Positions 58,476 to 64,000 of a DNA stretch of 64,000 bases are shown piece by piece. The notes under the pieces are model-generated. The model had not been told where the DNA came from. It made no database searches and was given only the letters and a program-made list of their open reading frames with translations. The stretch's first letter is position 1. The number at the start of each line of letters is the position of its first letter. Position numbers and translations under genes: made by a program. The stretch spans positions 868,001 through 932,000 of the forward strand of contig JAZAYU010000038.1 of assembly GCA_038501625.1 (NCBI GenBank), read 5' to 3'. This DNA comes from Corbicula japonica (Eukaryota > Mollusca > Bivalvia > Venerida > Cyrenidae).

Positions 58476-58735
58476 ACATTTGAGGCGTGTCACGGGAAAA
58501 GGTACCTTCGGACAGTTGACGTCAATTCTTGAAATGACGTCATAAATTTGAGCAGACGACATTAATTATTATGCATTTTGCTTTAAAAATATCATTTTAT
58601 TGTCAAAATGTTTAAGAAAAGCAATTGTTATTTATGAAAAAAATTAAAATAGTTATAATTTCTTTCTAAATTTAGAAACAACTTAAATGTAACAAAATAT
58701 GACCGAATGTACCTTTTCCCGTGGCGCGCCTCATT
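58476..58735. mobile_element. MITE family 2, best copy (CRE-containing)
   Basis: Clear terminal inverted repeats: GAGGCGTGTCACGGGAAAAG on the left and the complement of GAGGCGCGCCACGGGAAAAG on the right, flanked by ATTT at both ends. It contains TTGACGTCAATTCTTG and ATGACGTCATAAAT. About 255 bp and non-coding; it defines the family. Confidence 0.75.
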
Positions 58736-58984
58736 TGTAACTAACTGACATTAATATTAAGCACATGGATATCCAGTATCAGATTTACCTAAAACATTTC
58801 TTTCGAACGAGCAAGCAGTGTACATGTAAATATACATGTATATACTCTCGAAGTTATTTACATTTTCTGCACTTGTCAGGTAGAATTCAGCATACCAGAT
58901 GTTTAGCAGATATTCATAAAATATGTTCTAGACTGTCGATAGATTTTTTTTATTAAGTTTCGTTGTTTTATAGATTTATATAAA

Positions 58985-58998
58985 ATGGATTCTAACAG
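58985..58998 (+). CDS. Duplicate of the GGT start exon
   Basis: ATGGATTCTAACAG followed by a GT donor, identical to GGT exon 1. The 20-nt string AAAATGGATTCTAACAGGTA is shared exactly with 43012-43031. It would be the first coding exon (MDSN plus two bases) of a tandem GGT paralogue, with exon 2 beyond the window or lost. No second exon is visible before the hAT element. Confidence 0.4.
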
Positions 58999-60393
58999 GT
59001 ATCTGGTTAACTAATCGAAAATCACATATTTATAAGAATAGCATTGTGATTAAATTATTACATTGTATGTACTTAGCGGTAAGTTGTTTACGCTTAAGAC
59101 AAAACATTCTTAAATGTTATTTTTATTTAAAATTGTAATTAGTATAAATATTAATATTATTGATCAAATCTTTTAGATGACGAAATAGTCCTTCTTCGGA
59201 AATTTTACAAGTGATTACATGTATATATAAATTTATTATACAACACGATATACCCATAACAATTTTAAATTAATTAAAAGAACTTCTACGAATGTTTTTT
59301 CTTAATTGTAAAATTAAAGGCATTCAAAAGATAATTATAATATTATTTTCTTTGTTTAACTTACAATTATTAAAATAAAAAGATGTGTATAACTAATAAC
59401 AAAATATAATGAAGATCAGACATCAAAATTTCTGTAAAAATGCTATAACATCTGCAATTTAAAATATTGCAGTTTTCAAATCATATGTCTTGCCTTACTT
59501 ACCTCAGAAAAAGTTGTATAATTTTATAGAAATGTTTCATGTGCTTTTAAAATTGATCAAAGGAACCACTCATCAAACAGAATTTAGCGGCGAACTAATG
59601 TAGGTACACTTAAGTATTTCTTTCTTATCAAAACATCAAGAAGGTTACTGGATAAGTTTTAGCACAGTAGTGTATCCTCTGTGCAGAAGCATTAACCTTT
59701 TGACCGAATGTATTCTAGATTATCTGATTGATATCTCATGAATTTCTGAATCAATCTGATTGATATTGGGTCCGAAAACAAAATGACTGGGCAAGCTGAA
59801 GGACTCGTTATATCTGTAAAGGACAAATGAAAAATGTGTTGGAAAATAATTTTTAAAAATGAGAATTTCGTGAGCCCGAATATTGCAGTTTAGAAGGTTG
59901 TTTATATTTATCTTTTTCTCTCATGTTAATTAGATTAAACGTCTGTCAATTTTTGGTGTCATTCGATATGATCACGGCGCGAACTGAAAAAAAAAACACT
60001 TTCTGGCAAAGACAGGCAATATTAACGATTCTCTTCAGTATAATGAATAAAATAAAAGCTCCGGTGTTAAAATGTTTGCGCAGAAAAGAAAAAAATGACA
60101 TACTCGCGCGGACATTAATTCGCGCAACAGAAAATGCTGAACACGAATATTAAAACAAAAATAATTCTCTTATAATAAGATAAAGTGTTAAAATGGGTTA
60201 AGGAGGTATGCTCGTTTAGACCATTTTTTCAAAATATTCAGATGGTTTTCGTAATTTGCATGCTGAAAGATATTTCAATACCAAGCATGAAAATGTAAAA
60301 AAAAAGTGGGGGTCACCGTGCATTTTTTTGAGATATTTGAATATTTAACACACCACCTTTATTGAAAAAATGGACACAAATAACAGTATGAAA

Positions 60394-60396
<3 letters not shown>
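58999..60396. other. AT-rich non-coding stretch
   Basis: Nothing recognisable. A 76-aa frame at 59923-60153 with a Lys/Arg-rich end shows no domain I know and is not called. Confidence 0.4.
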
Positions 60397-60460
<64 letters not shown>

Positions 60461-60518
60461 CCGTCCGTCCGTCTGTCCGTCCGTCCGTCCGTCCGTCCGT
60501 CTGTCTGTCTGTCTGTCC
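60397..60518. repeat. Tetranucleotide microsatellite (CTGT)n/(CCGT)n
   Basis: About 30 uninterrupted tetranucleotides, CTGT at both ends with a CCGT-rich middle. Confidence 0.97.
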
Positions 60519-61079
60519 CTGACAGTTTGAAACTTAAGTCAATAACTGAGGTATCTGGAGAATAATTTGAAAAAAAAATCAGCAAAAATGTTTAACATCA
60601 CAATACAGATTGATAGAAACAACTTCGAAATATTGTCACTGTTGATGGTCAAAGGTCACAAAAAATTTTGAACTTTTCCCACAATCCTTCATTATGTGTT
60701 GTTCTTTAGTGGTATTCAAAATAACTTGCCAAACTTGTGTAATATCATAAATAAGTCTACAACTAGAGATGCATCCATAGAACACAGAAGGCCCCCAATG
60801 TTAGTTTTGAATATGTAAGTTCATGGGCGGATCTAGCGGGGGGGTCGGGGGGGGGGGGGTCCGGACCGCCCCCCTGGAATTATCAGGACCCCCCTGAAAA
60901 ATATGGTGATATTAAATGTTGACTTGTAAAAATTAAAGCAAATTCAAGATTGTGTGTTTCAACGAGGTTTGACAACCAAATGTTAATCTTATGAATGTAC
61001 ACAACTCAAAACTCCCATTCAAATAAATGTGAAATTATACGTTAATCCTGGGCGAATGGAATGGGTTTATCGACATGTA

Positions 61080-61140
61080 AATGTGCAGGCTCGATATGAC
61101 CTTATTGTGTTGAAGGGCCGTTAAACCCAAACAAACAAAC
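61080..61140 (+). repeat. Probable SINE 3' tail
   Basis: AAGGGCCGTTAAACCCAAAC followed by AAACAAAC repeats, a tail style common to molluscan tRNA-SINEs. The body upstream is not clear. Confidence 0.4.
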
Positions 61141-61563
61141 ATACCATTGTGTACACACCGGTCACGTGATCATCACATTGATCTGTGTACTTTCGCTCAA
61201 AGTGAAAAGCGACTTTGAATTATATTGAAAATTATCGAGTGACGTCATAACGTCATAACATCGTCATATGTCCTGCGCGCCATCAGATTAGGAATTATTC
61301 TAAAAATAGCACACAGGACAATTCCAAAATTAATAACGTAATGAAACACTGATCCCAAAGTTGTGGGACTGTAAAAATAGAAATCGAGTATGCCAAAAGG
61401 ACCATATCTGTTCAAGTGTAAATCGTGCCGTCATCTCGCGCCGCTCAGCAACATTTTATATTGACAATAAATCAGTTGCTCTCAAACTGTCAGTGAGTGC
61501 ACATCGTTGTGTGATTAAAACATTTTTCGAAGATATTTCTCATGAGAACTGAATTATGCTTGA

Positions 61564-62487
61564 CGTAAACAAATTACATACAGCCTTTCTAAAGGCGTCA
61601 AAGCATGGGTGGCAGACTTTAAAATTCCAAGTTTCTCTGCAGATCTGTCTCCCTACGCGGCCTCAGCGGCTGATTTACAATATGCAAATGTTGATACAAT
61701 TTCCAAGTATCTCTACCCCGATGATGGACCAAAAAATATGACTCCAATTGCAATTTTTGGTGATGGCAACTGCTTTTACAGGGCACTTTCAATGGCTTTA
61801 TTTGGTCACGAGGAGAGACATTTGGAGTTAAGGCTCCGAATCGTGTGTGAGCTTGTGATGAACATTAGGTCATACCTTACCCAGGATACATACACAAAAA
61901 TGTCCAGTACACCAACTGATATCAAATATGTAACTGAATCATCCATTTCGGACGACTGTTTCGTTGCCCAAAACCCTGAAAAGTCAATGCAGAACGAAAT
62001 AATCAAATCTATTCAAAGCGGTGAACACTCAAGCATTTTACACTTTTTCGCTGCTGTTAATGCCATAAATCGCCCGATACGTTGCATATATCCTCGCATC
62101 CAGAATGTTGCTGTGAACCGAGATGTGTGTAACCAGCTCATACTACCGAAACATACACCAACAGCTACTGCAAGCGATGTTCCAATTAATATCATGTGGA
62201 CACATACAGAGAACCATGACCCTGTGAACTGGACCCCAAATCACTTTGTAGTATGTTTTGATAATGAAATTATTCATCCGTACCTGAGCGAGCCCCCACT
62301 GAAAAAGTTAAAGCATGCAAGTGCTGACAAGACAGACGAAGAAAGTAAAGATGCTAAAACTGTTCCTGAAAGGGAAACAATGCCTGAAAAAGAAACTATG
62401 CCTGAAAAAGAAACTATGCCTAAGAAACTATGCCTGAAAAAGAAACTATGCCTGAAAAAGAAACTATGCCTGAAAAAGAAACTGTGA
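61564..62487 (+). CDS. OTU-type cysteine protease domain, N-terminal part of hAT fusion
   Basis: The frame is open from 61564 after a stop. The first in-frame ATG is 61738 (MTPIAIFGDGNCFYRALS), so the true start may be there or in an upstream exon. Counting from GTG 61609 as 1, the OTU motif has Asp52 and Cys55 (FGDGNCFYRAL) and the catalytic His212 in PNHFVVC, about 160 residues apart as usual for OTU domains. OTU proteins are deubiquitinases or related cysteine proteases. A basic PPLKKLK (possible nuclear signal) and a run of PEKETM repeats follow. In the fourth repeat (62419-62432) 4 bases are missing, so this frame ends in KKLCLKKKL repeats and stops at 62487. The transposase continues in the next frame. 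Confidence 0.7.
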   Translation, partial: RKQITYSLSKGVKAWVADFKIPSFSADLSPYAASAADLQYANVDTISKYLYPDDGPKNMTPIAIFGDGNCFYRALSMALFGHEERHLELRLRIVCELVMNIRSYLTQDTYTKMSSTPTDIKYVTESSISDDCFVAQNPEKSMQNEIIKSIQSGEHSSILHFFAAVNAINRPIRCIYPRIQNVAVNRDVCNQLILPKHTPTATASDVPINIMWTHTENHDPVNWTPNHFVVCFDNEIIHPYLSEPPLKKLKHASADKTDEESKDAKTVPERETMPEKETMPEKETMPKKLCLKKKLCLKKKLCLKKKL

Positions 62488-64000
62488 GTGAAAAGGAAAC
62501 GCTGACAAAGGAAATGGGTTCTGTGCATTGTGACTTGAAAACATACCAAACCCTACAAAAATCCAAAGTTGGAGAAACCCAAGATAAAACACCAGCAAAC
62601 TCTAACATGGGTGAAAACAGTGAACAAAACTTACCAAACCCTAACCTGAAAGAAAATAAACATCAGGCGATACTAAACTTCTTCAATAAGAAGGTTCCTG
62701 AAACCAAAGATTCTAACCTAAAGGAACCTATCACAAAAGAAAGCCAAGATCAAAACTTCCCGAAATCGAATACCACTTGCGAAACAAGTAGCGAAAAGAC
62801 TGATAGCCCTTATGATATTGGAAACATAGTAACTGGAAACAAATCATTGTCGAGCATGTCAGTTGCAGACAAGATTAACTTCATAAACAACCAACCCAAA
62901 CCGGAATCACTGTCTGGTTTGAAACCCCAAATAAAGCAAGGCAAAGGAAAGAACACCAAGGGGAAATCATTGAATTTTCAGCCAGGGTGGATTAAACAGC
63001 ACCGTTGGCTAACGTACAGTACATTGATGGGTGGAGGACTATGCACGGTATGTGTTCTGTTCCCCCAGAGTGATTTACAGCACCAACATACGTTTGTTAC
63101 AAGACCTTTCACAGCTTATAAAAAAGCGCTTGGAAAAGATTCATATCTGAGAAAACATGAAGAGTCAGAATACCATAAATATGCCAAAAATGAGTATCAA
63201 CGCTCAAAGGCAACTCTTGAGGATCCAACGTCGTCCTTACCATATAAGATCAATAAACACAAACAGACGATCTATGACAGAAACGTCAAGTTACTGTCTT
63301 CGATTGTGGAAACAATCGTTCTGTGTGGCAAACAAAATATACCACTGGGAGGACATAGGGATGATGCGACCAGTGAATCGTCAAATAGAGGAAATTTTCT
63401 CGCAATACTAAAGAGAATAGCGGATCACGACAATGACCTTAAGCACCACTTAGAAACTGCGAAGCGAAACGCTACATACACAAGTAAAAACATCCAGAAC
63501 GAAATAATTCAAGTAGTAGCATCTTATTTGCGAGATAATATAAAACAAAGCCTTGATGGAGGATTTTACACAGTAATCGCTGATGAAGTGACTGATACTT
63601 CGTCAAACAGAGAAGTTCTGGCTGTATGTCTAAGGTTTTTAGACGGAACAACACGTCCTGCTACCATTAAGGAAGAATTTTTTTATTTTGTCAACCTTAC
63701 CCGTACCACAGGAGAGTCAATCGCAAATAGCATTGTGGAAACACTTGAAGCAAATGGCATTTCTATAGATGCTATGAGAGGCCAAGCGTATGATGGCGCT
63801 GCAGCTATGGCCGGTGAAAAGCAAGGGTGCCAGGCCAAAATAAAGAGCCTCAACAAAAAGGCTTTGTACACTTATTGCAGAAGCCATATTTTGAATTTGA
63901 GTATCGCTTCTGCCTGCAAGCTACAACAGGTTAGAAACATGATCGATGTTTTGAACTCTGTTTTCCTGTTTTTTGACAATTCACCCAAACGCCAAAGGTT
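62433..64000 (+). CDS. hAT transposase (TTF zinc finger plus DUF4371-like domain), partial
   Basis: Open in one frame from 62433 to the window edge (over 520 codons, no stop). It continues the PEKETM repeats of the OTU part after the 4-base contraction, so the intact ancestor was one protein. Landmarks: an acidic/Asn-rich linker; QAILNFFNKK (62664-62693); a TTF-type zinc finger (WIKQHRWLTYS, GGGLCTVCVLFPQ, RKHEESEYH; about 62986-63180); a DUF4371-like region with the first catalytic Asp in FYTVIADEVTDTSSNRE, the second in GQAYDGAAAM and the conserved CRSHILNLSIASAC. The last catalytic Glu and dimerisation region are off the end. hAT enzymes cut and paste DNA in the nucleus. Codons are intact beyond the repeat, indicating recent activity or selection. 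Confidence 0.85.

Larger units (their letters stand above)
60822..64000 (+). mobile_element. OTU-hAT transposon (3' end outside window)
   Basis: The coding part (from 61564) is a hAT-superfamily transposase joined to an OTU domain. The putative 5' end near 60822 reads CATGGGCGGATCTAGCGGGG, followed by a G-rich run and a GGTCCGGACCGCCCCCC palindrome. This resembles the CAG-GGCGGATC type ends I associate with some animal hAT elements; that end is inferred. The right end, 8-bp target duplication and third catalytic residue lie beyond the window. Confidence 0.6.

Noticed and set aside
59923..60153. 76-aa frame with a basic C terminus
   Set aside because: No known family, AT-rich neighbourhood, no splice context; length is within chance.
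60313..60585. Frame with TDRQTDRQ repeats
   Set aside because: Translation of the CTGT/CCGT microsatellite.
61361..61552. 63-aa frame just before the OTU region as its N-terminal exon
   Set aside because: Different frame, no ATG start and no clear donor; it cannot be joined to the OTU frame with confidence.

Overview
The window is eukaryotic and most probably comes from a bivalve mollusc. It is AT-rich, its genes are split into small exons by introns with standard GT/AG borders, it is crowded with small DNA transposons, tRNA-derived SINEs and palindromic repeats, and GGGAGATAA-type repeat motifs recur. Its protein families (PAN/Apple plus fucolectin-domain lectins, EGF repeats, a vertebrate-like gamma-glutamyltransferase) suit that assignment. 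Species cannot be given.

Layout. 1-5.2 kb is non-coding apart from a 638-bp element with terminal inverted repeats. Gene A (5216-7599, + strand, 3 exons) encodes a small secreted PAN-fucolectin protein. 7.6-27.8 kb holds no confident gene. It carries several MITEs and hairpins, a long inverted duplication (13.5-15.1 kb), a degenerate large tandem repeat (18.2-21.4 kb), an inverted relic of gene A intron 2 (22.2-22.7 kb), a ~166-bp tandem satellite (23.2-24.4 kb) and a 2.5-kb transposon with ~0.8-0.9 kb inverted arms and a 5-bp target duplication (24.83-27.33 kb). Gene B (36274-27836, - strand) is a paralogue of gene A in convergent orientation. It has the same PAN and fucolectin exons with EGF exons between them. 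One EGF exon carries a frameshift and two more are decayed fragments.

36.3-43 kb is repeat-rich intergenic DNA (palindromic MITEs, a dimeric SINE, an internally deleted Tc1-like element). A 12-exon gamma-glutamyltransferase gene (43015-56476, + strand, predicted 623 aa) follows; all exon phases fit. It starts with a 14-nt coding exon. One intron contains a 3.7-kb long-inverted-repeat transposon with a 6-bp target duplication, and one acceptor site has been tandemly copied about five times. A second exact copy of the 14-nt start exon lies at 58985, which suggests a tandem paralogue continuing beyond the window.

The right end (about 60.8-64 kb) is a hAT-superfamily transposon. Its reading frame joins an OTU-type cysteine protease domain to a TTF zinc finger and a DUF4371-like hAT transposase, interrupted by a 4-base contraction in an 18-bp coding repeat and cut by the window edge. 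This fusion, the lectin pair with its unstable EGF exons, and the two long-inverted-repeat elements are the most interesting contents. All calls come from reading the sequence; no database search was run.
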